Shown here piece after piece: positions 36,421 through 43,881 of a stretch of 64,000 nucleotides of DNA; position 1 is the stretch's first letter; each line of letters starts with the position of its first letter. Origin of the DNA: an uncultured Litoreibacter sp. (GTDB lineage Bacteria; Pseudomonadota; Alphaproteobacteria; Rhodobacterales; Rhodobacteraceae); the NCBI RefSeq assembly GCF_947501785.1, contig NZ_CANMXB010000001.1:1879048-1943047 (forward strand). Reading direction: 5' to 3'. Below the pieces are notes generated by a model. The model made no database searches. It had not been told where the DNA came from and was given only the letters and a program-made list of their open reading frames with translations. Both the position numbers and the translations under genes were made by a program.

Positions 36421-36855
36421 GAGCCGATCAGAGGTTTTGAAAATTTTCACGAAGTATTGGCGTCAGACAGGATCTGACGCTATTCCCAACTCCCACAGTC
36501 CTTGGGTGAGACCGTCCGACTATGCCGCAACCAGGTGCGTATTGCGCATCCGCTGCGAACGTCCGCAATACGCCCGGATGAGGAAGGGCTAGGGGACGTC
36601 GTCCCTACGCGCCCGCAATACAACCGGAACAGGTCGGACCCTCGGCTACACTTGTGGGCCGCACCAACCCGGTCGACCTGAATTGCACTTGCAACCCCCC
36701 ATTGGGATCCAATCAGCGACAGATACAGCATCTCGCAATTTGGGTTTGAAGCCGGCGCAAGTCGTTTTCTGTTGGGTTCAGATGTAGTTCTTGGCGTCTT
36801 AAGGTCTGCTTTGCGGACCAAGCGGTCTTCGCCCCAACAAACATGAACTGCCGCT
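36421..36855. other. 435-bp convergent intergenic region with three hairpins
   Basis: No gene is supported between the SDR and the convergent cupin gene. Three inverted repeats are clear. GCGTCAGA (36460-36467) pairs with TCTGACGC (36473-36480). GCGTATTGCG (36537-36546) pairs with CGCAATACGC (36564-36573). GGTCTGC (36803-36809) pairs with GCGGACC (36813-36819), allowing one G-T pair. None has a long T-run. The first is well placed to end the alginate operon and the last to end the cupin gene. Confidence 0.5.
36460..36480 (+). terminator. Stem-loop 40 bp after the alginate operon
   Basis: A perfect 8-bp stem GCGTCAGA/TCTGACGC with a five-base loop starts 40 bp after the SDR stop. A T-run is lacking, so it may act as a Rho-assisted end or an mRNA stabiliser. 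Confidence 0.4.
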
Positions 36856-37167
36856 TCAGACGCTTCCAGCCTTTTCGATGACTAGTGCGCGAACCGGCCC
36901 TTCAGGATGAGCGACATGCTCGTCGCCGTCTTCAGCATGAAAAATGTCACCCGGAAGCAAACGCAAAACTTCTTCTCTGCCATCTTGGCGAACGTGCATT
37001 TCAACTTCACCATCAAGGACAACAAACACCTCGGGGCCGTCGTTCACGTGCCACTTGTAGGGTGCATCAGTCCAGTGGAGCCGCACGGTAGCATCATTGA
37101 TCCGCTCAATGTCCAAGGCGTCCCATGCGCTTTTCCCCGTAAACTCCTTTGCGGTAATCTTCTGCAT
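36856..37167 (-). CDS. Small cupin-domain protein
   Basis: A 103-residue cupin with WHVNDGPEVFVVLDGEVEMH (motif 1, residues ~42-60) and LPGDIFHAEDGDEHVAH (motif 2, near 74). Its metal ligands would be the histidines of these motifs, although motif 1 has a single His. I chose the ATG at 37167, which has GGAG eight bases upstream; the longer frame would add 25 atypical residues. It is divergent from an Lrp/AsnC regulator 91 bp away, which probably controls it. The ligand or reaction is unknown. Confidence 0.78.
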   Translation of the reverse strand: MQKITAKEFTGKSAWDALDIERINDATVRLHWTDAPYKWHVNDGPEVFVVLDGEVEMHVRQDGREEVLRLLPGDIFHAEDGDEHVAHPEGPVRALVIEKAGSV

Positions 37168-37258
37168 TGTACAGTCTCCATCTGTCTTTTGATCAGTCGA
37201 TTGACTATTAGGACAATAGAGTTCGAGAGATTTGTTGGACACTTGCGGACCGACGTGA

Positions 37259-37711
37259 ATGGCTTGCGTTTCGAGGAAATCTGAATTGGATCACACGGAT
37301 AGACGAATACTGGCGGTTCTCGAAGGCAACGCTAGAACGAGCGTTGCTGAGATAGGGCGTCGGATAGGTTTGTCTCGAACGGCTGTTCAAGATCGGCTGT
37401 CGAAGCTGGAGGCCAGTGGCGTAATCAGTGGATATCGCGTTCAGGTGGCGGAAGCACGCGATGACATGATTCGAGCTGTTCTTTTCGTAAAAATTTCCGC
37501 CCGGCCCTGTGATCCGGCTCTGAACTGGATGGCATCTCTTGAAGGTGTGCTGGAGGTGATTTCCCTGTCTGGCGAGTTGGATGCCCTAGTCAGGTGCACA
37601 GTACCAAACGTAGCGGCGTTAACGGCTCTAAATGACAAGGTCGGGGCGAACGATCTCATAGCCAACTCAAAATCGAGCGTTGTATTGAAAGTGTCTAATA
37701 GCAGACCTTAG
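37259..37711 (+). CDS. Lrp/AsnC family transcriptional regulator
   Basis: A 150-residue regulator. The N-terminal helix-turn-helix spans residues ~10-58 (LDHTDRRILAVLEGNARTSVAEIGRRIGLSR...). The C-terminal RAM/AsnC ligand domain follows (FVKISARPCDPALNWMASLEGVLEVISLSGELDALV). It is divergent from the small cupin gene, its likely target, perhaps with an amino acid as effector. TTG at 37286 is an alternative start that would remove the first nine residues. Confidence 0.87.
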   Translation: MACVSRKSELDHTDRRILAVLEGNARTSVAEIGRRIGLSRTAVQDRLSKLEASGVISGYRVQVAEARDDMIRAVLFVKISARPCDPALNWMASLEGVLEVISLSGELDALVRCTVPNVAALTALNDKVGANDLIANSKSSVVLKVSNSRP

Positions 37712-37883
37712 CTGCAAGGTAGAATTTCGGCAGTTTGTGGGCTCATCTCCGCCAATAGATCGGTCGCAGCGTATCCCCCGGATCAGCGGCACCGCCCGGA
37801 TGGGCACGGCCCTTACCTGCCCTTTACCAATAGGCCAAGATGCTGCGGTGCGGCCCTTCGAATCTGCCGTTCGCTGCGGGCGC

Positions 37884-37906
37884 GAAATCGGCAGACAGCC
37901 GATTTC
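37884..37906. terminator. Hairpin between convergent genes
   Basis: GAAATCGGC (37884-37892) and GCCGATTTC (37898-37906) form a perfect 9-bp stem with a five-base loop. It lies between the Lrp/AsnC gene and the convergent exported-protein gene, so it may end transcription from either side. The surrounding 240 bp hold no gene I can support. Confidence 0.45.
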
Positions 37907-37950
37907 ACACACCGCAAGACAAAACCGCTGCCCGCAATTTTGAGTGCAGT

Positions 37951-38415
37951 TCAGTTCTGCGTCTCCGGCCAGTCAGGCCCATCGGAGGGCTGCTCCTCCG
38001 GTATGTCGTAGCTCCGAGAACAAGTGACGACGACATGCGCTGGTATTGGTTCGCCAAGGATCAATGAACTGTCGCGAATTTGCGCCTCGAAGGAATAGCC
38101 TAGCTCCTCCTGAAAAACCGGCCCATTTGGAAAGATATGCCAATCTTCACCGCCAACGGATACTCGACTTCCGCGTATATCTGTAATGTTCCCATCCTCA
38201 TTGCGAACAAGATTGATCGAAAGAAAGGAAACATAGGCACCTTCGGTGTCGTATAGTCCAAAGCCGGAATAGCGGCACTCACCAGCTACCTCAATGATTT
38301 CAATGCCGAGTGTCAGAACAGCGCGACCGGGATTTGTCGCAGGGTCCTTCCCATAAGCATGGTGCGCCGAAGTGATGGCGGCATAGACTGCTATAGCTAC
38401 TGAAAGCGGGCGCAT
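37951..38415 (-). CDS. Exported hypothetical protein
   Basis: A 154-residue protein of unknown function. Residues 1-22 (MRPLSVAIAV... ending HHAYG) form a signal peptide. The mature part has two cysteines about 85 residues apart (GECRYSG and VVTCSRS) that could form a disulfide. The ATG at 38415 has GAGG six bases upstream. It stands alone on the minus strand at the left edge of a run of small exported-protein genes. I recognise no domain. Confidence 0.6.
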   Translation of the reverse strand: MRPLSVAIAVYAAITSAHHAYGKDPATNPGRAVLTLGIEIIEVAGECRYSGFGLYDTEGAYVSFLSINLVRNEDGNITDIRGSRVSVGGEDWHIFPNGPVFQEELGYSFEAQIRDSSLILGEPIPAHVVVTCSRSYDIPEEQPSDGPDWPETQN

Positions 38416-38492
38416 CCGAAGCCTCAAAGTTCAAAGGGGTAAGACCAAATTAAGGTAAGCGCCAAGCCCCGTTCGTGTCAAAACTCTAGGGT

Positions 38493-38657
38493 ATGGGGCC
38501 ATTCATTCGGTCGGGGATGGCCTTAAGCTACGGCTTCGAACCCGGCATTGAGATAGGTGCGGGTTTCCATGTCATTGAACCCAAATATCTCGATGAGCAC
38601 GGCAATGCACGGCTACGTCTGTGCGAAAGGCATATCCATTTTCTTTCGAATCCCTAA
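38493..38657 (+). pseudogene. Possible 54-residue gene remnant
   Basis: A short open frame reads like real protein in part (GFEPGIEIGAGFHVIEPKYL and DEHGNARLRLCERHIHFL), ending in TAA at 38655-38657. An in-frame TAG at 38487 blocks extension upstream, and no ribosome site is seen before the ATG. It may be the 3' remnant of a lost gene, or chance. I do not recognise its family. Confidence 0.25.
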
Positions 38658-38707
38658 GCACCCATCACCGATCTATGCTAGGTGTTTACAAAAGGAGGAA
38701 ATCTGCG

Positions 38708-39175
38708 ATGCGGCTTAGAGCTCTTATCTCAGCATCAACGATTGCGCTTTGCGCACAGCCGACCCTCGCGGCCATCGTAGGGGAATGTGAAGGCAGCCTG
38801 GTCAGTCATATCCTTCAAAATGTGGACGACAGTGCCTATGAGAAGTTTGCAAATGGGGCAATCCGGGTTGCAGACCTTCACGTGGATGCAAACCTGGCCA
38901 GCAACGTCGTCGTCGTAGTTTGGCACCCTCGCCTAAGCGACTTGCAAGGCGCCGGGTACTACCAGGCCTGCTCAGTGGTCTATAGTTCAAAAACGGAGTC
39001 GCCGTATTTCGGGCAGGTAAAGTTGAGAAACGCCGAGGTGGATTACGATCCAATTGATGGTCTGAAACTGTCAATCTCAACTCAGTATCACTTTTGGAAC
39101 CGTGACAGTGAGGACGGTGCTTTGGTTCTCACAATAAATCAAAAAGCCGGCTATGTGGAAGCGGTAGAAAAATGA
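38708..39175 (+). CDS. Exported hypothetical protein
   Basis: A 155-residue protein with a signal peptide (MRLRALISASTIALCAQPTLAA). The mature part contains two cysteines (GECEGSLV and YQACSVVY) and no recognised domain. AGGAGG seven bases before the ATG at 38708 decides the start over an upstream frame from 38621. It is the first of a plus-strand run of small exported proteins. Confidence 0.65.
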   Translation: MRLRALISASTIALCAQPTLAAIVGECEGSLVSHILQNVDDSAYEKFANGAIRVADLHVDANLASNVVVVVWHPRLSDLQGAGYYQACSVVYSSKTESPYFGQVKLRNAEVDYDPIDGLKLSISTQYHFWNRDSEDGALVLTINQKAGYVEAVEK

Positions 39176-39226
39176 CCTGGAAGACGACGATCCGAGACGC
39201 GTGATCGAAAACTGGAGGAACTTAGG

Positions 39227-39658
39227 ATGAAATGGACAACGCGATGTTTACTCTCTTTTGTGGGCGTGACCATAGCAATCAGTTCACAGGCATCCGCGGA
39301 AATCTGGTCCATTCACACACGATCGAACAACATCCATTGTACATTGGGTGATCAGCCCGGGAAGACCGAAATGTGGTGTGTCTTGTTTCGCATATCGGGC
39401 CCACCGGCGCTGCCCAAACCCGACGATTGCAGCGCCACGTGGGGCCACGGTTACTTTATCTCTGATCGCGGATCGGTTGAAATGACTTGTATGGAAAAGC
39501 CGACCAACGATGGTTGGAGAGGAACATCCAAATTCGAAAAGAACAAGCCGACAGAGTTGGGCGGGGTCACATGCACAGCAACGCGCAGCAAACTGAGCTG
39601 CATGAACCTTGATGGTCACGGCTTCAGTTTGTCGCGCAGATCGCAATCCGTGTTCTAG
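39227..39658 (+). CDS. Exported DUF6636-like protein
   Basis: A 143-residue protein with a signal peptide (residues 1-24, ending ASA). The mature part has the pattern RSNNIHCTLG, MWCVLFRI, DDCSATWGHGYFISDRGSVEMTC, GGVTCTATRSKLSCMNLDGHGFSLSR. It contains six cysteines, fits small DUF6636-type secreted proteins, and is probably disulfide-bonded in the periplasm. GGAGG precedes the ATG. Function unknown. Confidence 0.7.
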   Translation: MKWTTRCLLSFVGVTIAISSQASAEIWSIHTRSNNIHCTLGDQPGKTEMWCVLFRISGPPALPKPDDCSATWGHGYFISDRGSVEMTCMEKPTNDGWRGTSKFEKNKPTELGGVTCTATRSKLSCMNLDGHGFSLSRRSQSVF

Positions 39659-39759
39659 GTGAAGAAATGCTCCGAATATCGGTACGAAATGCTTGGACAG
39701 TACACCGATGACCATCTTGGCCCTCCACGAGTTCACTGAACTTCAGAGGACCCCAAATA

Positions 39760-40110
39760 ATGATCCGTTCTTCCAGTTGTACATTTTTCCTACTTTCTGC
39801 TGGCGCATTGGCTGCGCAAGATCTCTCCCATATGCGACTTCCCGACGAATTCAGGGCCACAGCCAATGCAGTCAACGGTCAACGCGTGCTGGCGAAAAAC
39901 TATCTGGAGCGGGGTGACAGCAAAGCCGTTGCTATCAATCGTGACGGATCCTATGACTTTGCCTTGGGCGCGCAAAACGACGGCTTAGCCAAGCAAGTTG
40001 CATTCGAGACGTGCTAAAAGCAAGCTAGAGCCGAGGGAAGTTGCTTCCTTCATGCATCTGGGATTAGCGTCATATTTAGTGAAAATACAGACATCTTTCC
40101 GGATCAATAG
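39760..40110 (+). pseudogene. Small exported protein interrupted by an in-frame stop
   Basis: The frame from ATG 39760 encodes a signal peptide (to about residue 19, ALAAQ) and a small domain, then meets TAA at 40015-40017 after AFETC. The same frame continues without another stop to TAG at 40108-40110 and still reads as coherent protein (KQARAEGSCFLHASGISVIF). The pattern C-x-x-x-A-x-x-x-G-x-C-F across the stop resembles the end of known small secreted domains, so the TAA is probably a recent nonsense mutation. The intact product would have been 116 residues. Sequencing error or readthrough are alternatives. Confidence 0.5.
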
Positions 40111-40185
40111 CGACCATGCGGCCAGAACCGGCTCTGTTGATTGCGAAGGTACCGGAGGTGGCCGCGATGAAACTGGAGAACCAAA

Positions 40186-40830
40186 ATGCCCCGATTTGGA
40201 AACTGCATTGCAACGTTGTCTTTCGCACTAGTCTCGGCGTCTGCCCAGGTCCAGGCGCAAGGCACTTGCCCTGGGACGACACCTGCGCCGGATAACTGCC
40301 TTATTGGCAACTGGATCGGGACAAACTCGATGCTCGACCGGATGCAGGACCTAATAGCCTCCATGCCAAGCAGTGTTGCCGAGAATGTACCAGTGCCAAC
40401 CTTGCCGGCCTCTCTCGGGATCACGATCCAAGCTGATGGTTGGTACAGCACTCTGCCGCTGCATCAGAGTGTTGCCTACGAAAGCATCATCGACGACACG
40501 AGCCACCTGGTCGAATTGGACTTGTCAGTTGCAACTCACACAGGTCGGATTTGGACTGAGGGCTCCCAAATGTTGTTTTGCACCGATCCATCCTCCGGAA
40601 ACCTTCATGTTGAGGCAACGGGGACCGATGGCACGCGGACCGCAGATGTGCCTCTCATAGACGGCCCGCCGCCATGGTTCGCGCCTGACATCAACTACAG
40701 TTGCTCCGGCACCAACTTGTCATTTACAGTTTTCCTGCCGGATCCAATCGGAGATATCCAATATTGGCTTTCGAGAGTTCCGGCAGACAGGTTTGCCGAG
40801 GAATTTCGGCGCACACTTCCCGGGGAGTGA
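40186..40830 (+). CDS. Exported hypothetical protein
   Basis: A 214-residue protein with a signal peptide (MPRFGNCIATLSFALVSASAQVQA, cleaved before QG). The mature part begins with a Cys-rich stretch (GTCPGTTPAPDNCLIGNWIGT) and has two further cysteines (LFCTDP and NYSCSG). The GNWIGT start and beta-rich remainder suggest a small lipocalin-like or META-like barrel, but this is only an impression. GGAG precedes the ATG. It is the last of the run. Confidence 0.65.
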   Translation: MPRFGNCIATLSFALVSASAQVQAQGTCPGTTPAPDNCLIGNWIGTNSMLDRMQDLIASMPSSVAENVPVPTLPASLGITIQADGWYSTLPLHQSVAYESIIDDTSHLVELDLSVATHTGRIWTEGSQMLFCTDPSSGNLHVEATGTDGTRTADVPLIDGPPPWFAPDINYSCSGTNLSFTVFLPDPIGDIQYWLSRVPADRFAEEFRRTLPGE

Positions 40831-41153
40831 ATTGCGCAAGTCTCACCAGCCAACTACGGCGATTGCCCTCTGATCCGTCTCAAAAGCGTACAATCATTTG
40901 TAGCGCAAGCATCAGACACTTTGGGCTACAAACAACATTCGTGCGTTTCTCAGCGAGAAGATCGGGATTCTCAGGCCTTTGTGGCGCAACGACCCAATGC
41001 TGCCGTCCGCCAGACCAAGTAGATGCTGCGATTATCGCACGCGTTGCTGACATCCGCCTCAACCGCAAAGTCAAGTCATTGGCATTCTCAATCGAACGGC
41101 TCTTTGCGCTATCTTGGCCTCTTAGTAAAAGCCACGATCGCAGCTCCCACAGT
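40831..41153. other. 323-bp intergenic region without visible features
   Basis: This stretch between the last small exported-protein gene and the convergent flavoprotein gene has open frames only of unnatural composition. I see no RNA gene, repeat or clear terminator. Confidence 0.4.
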
Positions 41154-42620
41154 TTACTTCGCTGCACCAATTCCCGCACGGCGACCAAACACGGCGCCTG
41201 ACGTCAGCCCTGAGCCGCCGGGATAGCCGTTGTAGAAGACGCCGCCGACAAGCTCACCACACGCAAATAGCCCGGGGATTGGGATGCCCCCGCTCGACAT
41301 TACTGCGCCATCCCCGCCGACCTTCAACCCCCCATAGGTGAACGTAATTCCTCCTGTCACTGGGTAAGCACGGAAGGGAGGGCTATCCAGCTTTTGCGCC
41401 CAATTGCTTTTTGCAAGGGCAAGACCATCCGTGCCTTTCCCGTCCAAAACAGTCGGATCAAATGGGATGTCAGATCGAACAGCTTTGTTAAATTCGTCCA
41501 GCGTTTGCGCCGCAGCCTCTTGGTCCACCCCCTCAAGCTTGGCGATCAACGCGGGCAACGTATCCGCCTCCACGAAGTGAGCGTCTTGGAACGTATATTC
41601 GTCATAGAGCAAATCAAAAACCTTCGCGTCGAATATCTGCCACGCGAAGTGCTCCGGCTGGTCCATGATCGCCGCCCCGAACTGCGCGTAGGTGTAATTT
41701 CGGAAGTTGATACCCTCATCCACAAACCGCTCACCCTTGGCGTTCACCATCACTCCGAGGAAGTAGCAGATTTTGCGGTACTTCTTGCGTTCACCGGCGG
41801 GCAAATCCAGATTTCCGAAATCCTTCATATGCAGGTCCATCGGCGTCGCGTGACATCCAGAAAAAAGACCGTATTCCTGCGCGCCCAGAGCCTGAGCCAT
41901 GACCAGCCCGTCGCCGGTGTTATGCGGCGTGCCACGCACCTTGGCCTTGTCCCAATTAGGTCCGATATGCTTCTTACGGAGACTGTCGCTGGCCTCGAAA
42001 CCGCCACAGGCGAGGATCACGGCGTCAGTTTCTAGCGTCTCACCAAGGCTGGTCTTTACACCCTTCACGGTGCCGTTTTGGTGAAGTAGCCCGGTCACCG
42101 CGCATCTATATCTGATCTCTCCACCCAGCCGGTTGAATGCCGCAAGCTCTTGGTCGAACAGCCCAACGCCCTCATCGTCCGAGGCCAGCGTCAGCCCACC
42201 CCAAAACACATGGCGGCCGTCTTTTTCGAAACTCTGGCGGGAATAGATCGGTTGAAATTTCACATCATGCGACGCCAGCCACTTCACTGTGTCATAGCTT
42301 TCCGAGACGAGCGTCTCCTGCTCCTCGCTCAGTGGACGACCGTCGTTGAAGCCCAGCAGATCGGCGCCGAATTTCTCTTGGGTGTAACTGCCAAAGTCGG
42401 TCTGAGGCAGCCTCGGGTCATCCGGGTCTTTCAGCAGCGGCATCAGCTCGTCACCAGAATTGTAGGCAAAGCGCATGGCTCCTGCAGTATACTTAGTGTT
42501 GCCGCCCGACATCGCCTCGTCGGCTTTCTCAAGCATCAAGACGGACGCCCCCTGCTCCAGCGCGGCGATCCCCGCGCTCAAAGCCGCGTTGCCTGATCCG
42601 GCAATTATGACGCGCTTCAT
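41154..42620 (-). CDS. FAD-dependent tricarballylate dehydrogenase-like flavoprotein (TcuA-like)
   Basis: A 488-residue flavoprotein of the fumarate reductase/succinate dehydrogenase flavoprotein family. It has an FAD motif (VIIAGSGNAALSAGIAALEQGASV, residues 4-27), the NTKYTAGAMRFAY stretch near 41, DAVILACGGFE near 200, and a C-terminal SGGIPIPGLFACGELVGGVFYNGYPGGSGLTSGAVFGRRAG. It most resembles TcuA, which oxidises tricarballylate to cis-aconitate. The electron-accepting partner TcuB is not nearby. Its start overlaps the preceding dehydrogenase gene by 4 bp. Together with TctABC and PrpF it suggests use of a tricarboxylate-like compound. Confidence 0.8.
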   Translation of the reverse strand: MKRVIIAGSGNAALSAGIAALEQGASVLMLEKADEAMSGGNTKYTAGAMRFAYNSGDELMPLLKDPDDPRLPQTDFGSYTQEKFGADLLGFNDGRPLSEEQETLVSESYDTVKWLASHDVKFQPIYSRQSFEKDGRHVFWGGLTLASDDEGVGLFDQELAAFNRLGGEIRYRCAVTGLLHQNGTVKGVKTSLGETLETDAVILACGGFEASDSLRKKHIGPNWDKAKVRGTPHNTGDGLVMAQALGAQEYGLFSGCHATPMDLHMKDFGNLDLPAGERKKYRKICYFLGVMVNAKGERFVDEGINFRNYTYAQFGAAIMDQPEHFAWQIFDAKVFDLLYDEYTFQDAHFVEADTLPALIAKLEGVDQEAAAQTLDEFNKAVRSDIPFDPTVLDGKGTDGLALAKSNWAQKLDSPPFRAYPVTGGITFTYGGLKVGGDGAVMSSGGIPIPGLFACGELVGGVFYNGYPGGSGLTSGAVFGRRAGIGAAK

Positions 42621-43594
42621 GTTGGTTTCTTTCTTATGTCCGGGTTGATCATGTGTATCGGCGCGCCTTCGGCAAACGCGTTAACCTGATCGAAGATGTC
42701 GGAGAATTGCAGGTCGAACTCGTCTTCAGTGACGTAGCCGATATGTGGCGTGGGCAGGACATTCGGGTGGGTCAACAGCGGGTGCGATGTGTCCGTCAGA
42801 GGTTCTTGCTCGAACACATCGACAGCCGCGAAAATCCGGTTCCGTGCGATCTCCGCCTCCAGCGCGCCTTCCACGACCAGCCCCGACCGCGACGTGTTCA
42901 CAAACAAAGCGCGGGACGGCATGGCGGCCAAATCATCCGCGGTGATGCAGCCACGCGTCGCGGGTTTCAAACGCACATGCACACTGACAATATCTGACGT
43001 TTCAAAGAACGCCTGACGAGAGGGGGCAACGGTTTCGCCATCGGCCTCGGCCCGTGCCCTGCCCTCGTCCGACGACCACCATTGCACCTGCATCCCTATC
43101 GCCTTGGCATATGCCGCAACCGCCTTGGCAATCCGGCCATAGCCGTACAGCCCTAACGTCCTGCCGCGCAAAGTACGACCTACGCCCGCCTGCCAATCCC
43201 CATTGCGGATGGATGCAACCTGTTCAGGGATTTGACGATAGCTCGCGAAGATCAGCGCCAAGGTGTGTTCGGCGGCGGCATAGGATGGCGTATCGGAATG
43301 CATGTTCGAGCACAGAAGCACCCCGTGATCTGAGCACGCCGCAACATCAATATGCGGGTATACGCTGCGTTGGGAGATCATTTTCAGATTGGGCAATTGG
43401 GAGAGCAGATCAACCCCTATCTTCGTCCGTTCACGGAACAGAACCAGCGCCTCGGCATTTACTACCCGTTTGGCTAATAAGGCCGGATCCGGTTCATGGT
43501 CCGTCCAGACGGTGACCTCATGGGCCGCCAGCTTCTCAAAGCATGGCAGCCCGCGCAGGGTGTCGAACCAATCATCCAGAATATGGACTTTCAT
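42617..43594 (-). CDS. D-2-hydroxyacid dehydrogenase family protein
   Basis: A 325-residue NAD(P)-dependent dehydrogenase. The Rossmann motif LGLYGYGRIAKAVA is near residue 147, NTSRSGLVVEGALE near 233, and the catalytic His in PTPHIGYVTE near 288. GLYGYGRIA deviates little from the usual G-x-G-x-x-G. Its substrate in this operon is unknown; a hydroxy-acid side product or entry substrate of the tricarboxylate pathway is likely. It overlaps the genes on both sides by 4 bp. Confidence 0.82.
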   Translation of the reverse strand: MKVHILDDWFDTLRGLPCFEKLAAHEVTVWTDHEPDPALLAKRVVNAEALVLFRERTKIGVDLLSQLPNLKMISQRSVYPHIDVAACSDHGVLLCSNMHSDTPSYAAAEHTLALIFASYRQIPEQVASIRNGDWQAGVGRTLRGRTLGLYGYGRIAKAVAAYAKAIGMQVQWWSSDEGRARAEADGETVAPSRQAFFETSDIVSVHVRLKPATRGCITADDLAAMPSRALFVNTSRSGLVVEGALEAEIARNRIFAAVDVFEQEPLTDTSHPLLTHPNVLPTPHIGYVTEDEFDLQFSDIFDQVNAFAEGAPIHMINPDIRKKPT

Positions 43595-43830
43595 CTACTC
43601 TCGATCCCGGCGGTCGGCACCGGCGTGCGGGGCGTCGGGACGAACACTGCCTCTTCAAGCGAGCGCAGCGCGCCGGAGATCCTCTGCCGCTCGGCCAGCA
43701 AGCTGTTGAACTGGACGTCACAGCCGGCAATCGGCGCGGGGTAGCTGGTGATTTCACGCTGTATCAACCGCTGCGCCATCGTCAGCTCGGCCCGCGCAGC
43801 AACCATGCGGTCTTCAAAACTATCGGTCAT
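43591..43830 (-). CDS. Small conserved-looking helical protein of the tricarboxylate operon
   Basis: A 79-residue protein without a recognised domain. It is largely helical (SFEDRMVAARAELTMAQRLIQREI then NSLLAERQRISGALRSLEEAVF) with a Pro-rich C-terminal tail. The ATG at 43830 has GAGGAG at the right spacing; an ATG two codons earlier is less well placed. Its stop overlaps the dehydrogenase start by 4 bp, so it is translated as part of the operon and is probably real. It begins about 20 bp from a GTATAC operator. Confidence 0.6.
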   Translation of the reverse strand: MTDSFEDRMVAARAELTMAQRLIQREITSYPAPIAGCDVQFNSLLAERQRISGALRSLEEAVFVPTPRTPVPTAGIESR

Positions 43831-43850
43831 TGGCATCTCCTCACTCAATT

Positions 43851-43866
43851 GTATACCGTAGTATAC
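43851..43866. promoter_or_regulatory. Tandem GTATACC operator
   Basis: GTATACC occurs at 43851-43857 and again at 43861-43867, one helical turn apart, just upstream of the small protein gene (start 43830, minus). The core is the same as in the GntR-type sites at 8393 and 27334. This argues for a separate promoter for the three-gene unit downstream of prpF, controlled by an FCD GntR protein; none is encoded next to it. Confidence 0.55.
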
Positions 43867-43881
43867 CATTTTCCCATGAAG

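Noticed and set aside
36480-36821. 113-codon minus-strand frame in the convergent spacer
   Set aside because: No ribosome site, unnatural composition, and it spans two inverted repeats that better explain the DNA.
37667-37912. 81-codon minus-strand frame between the Lrp gene and the exported protein
   Set aside because: It overlaps the Lrp gene end and a perfect hairpin, and its composition is typical of spurious frames.
40880-41188. 102-codon minus-strand frame before the TcuA-like gene
   Set aside because: Overlaps the flavoprotein C-terminus in another frame, with no ribosome site or recognisable sequence.
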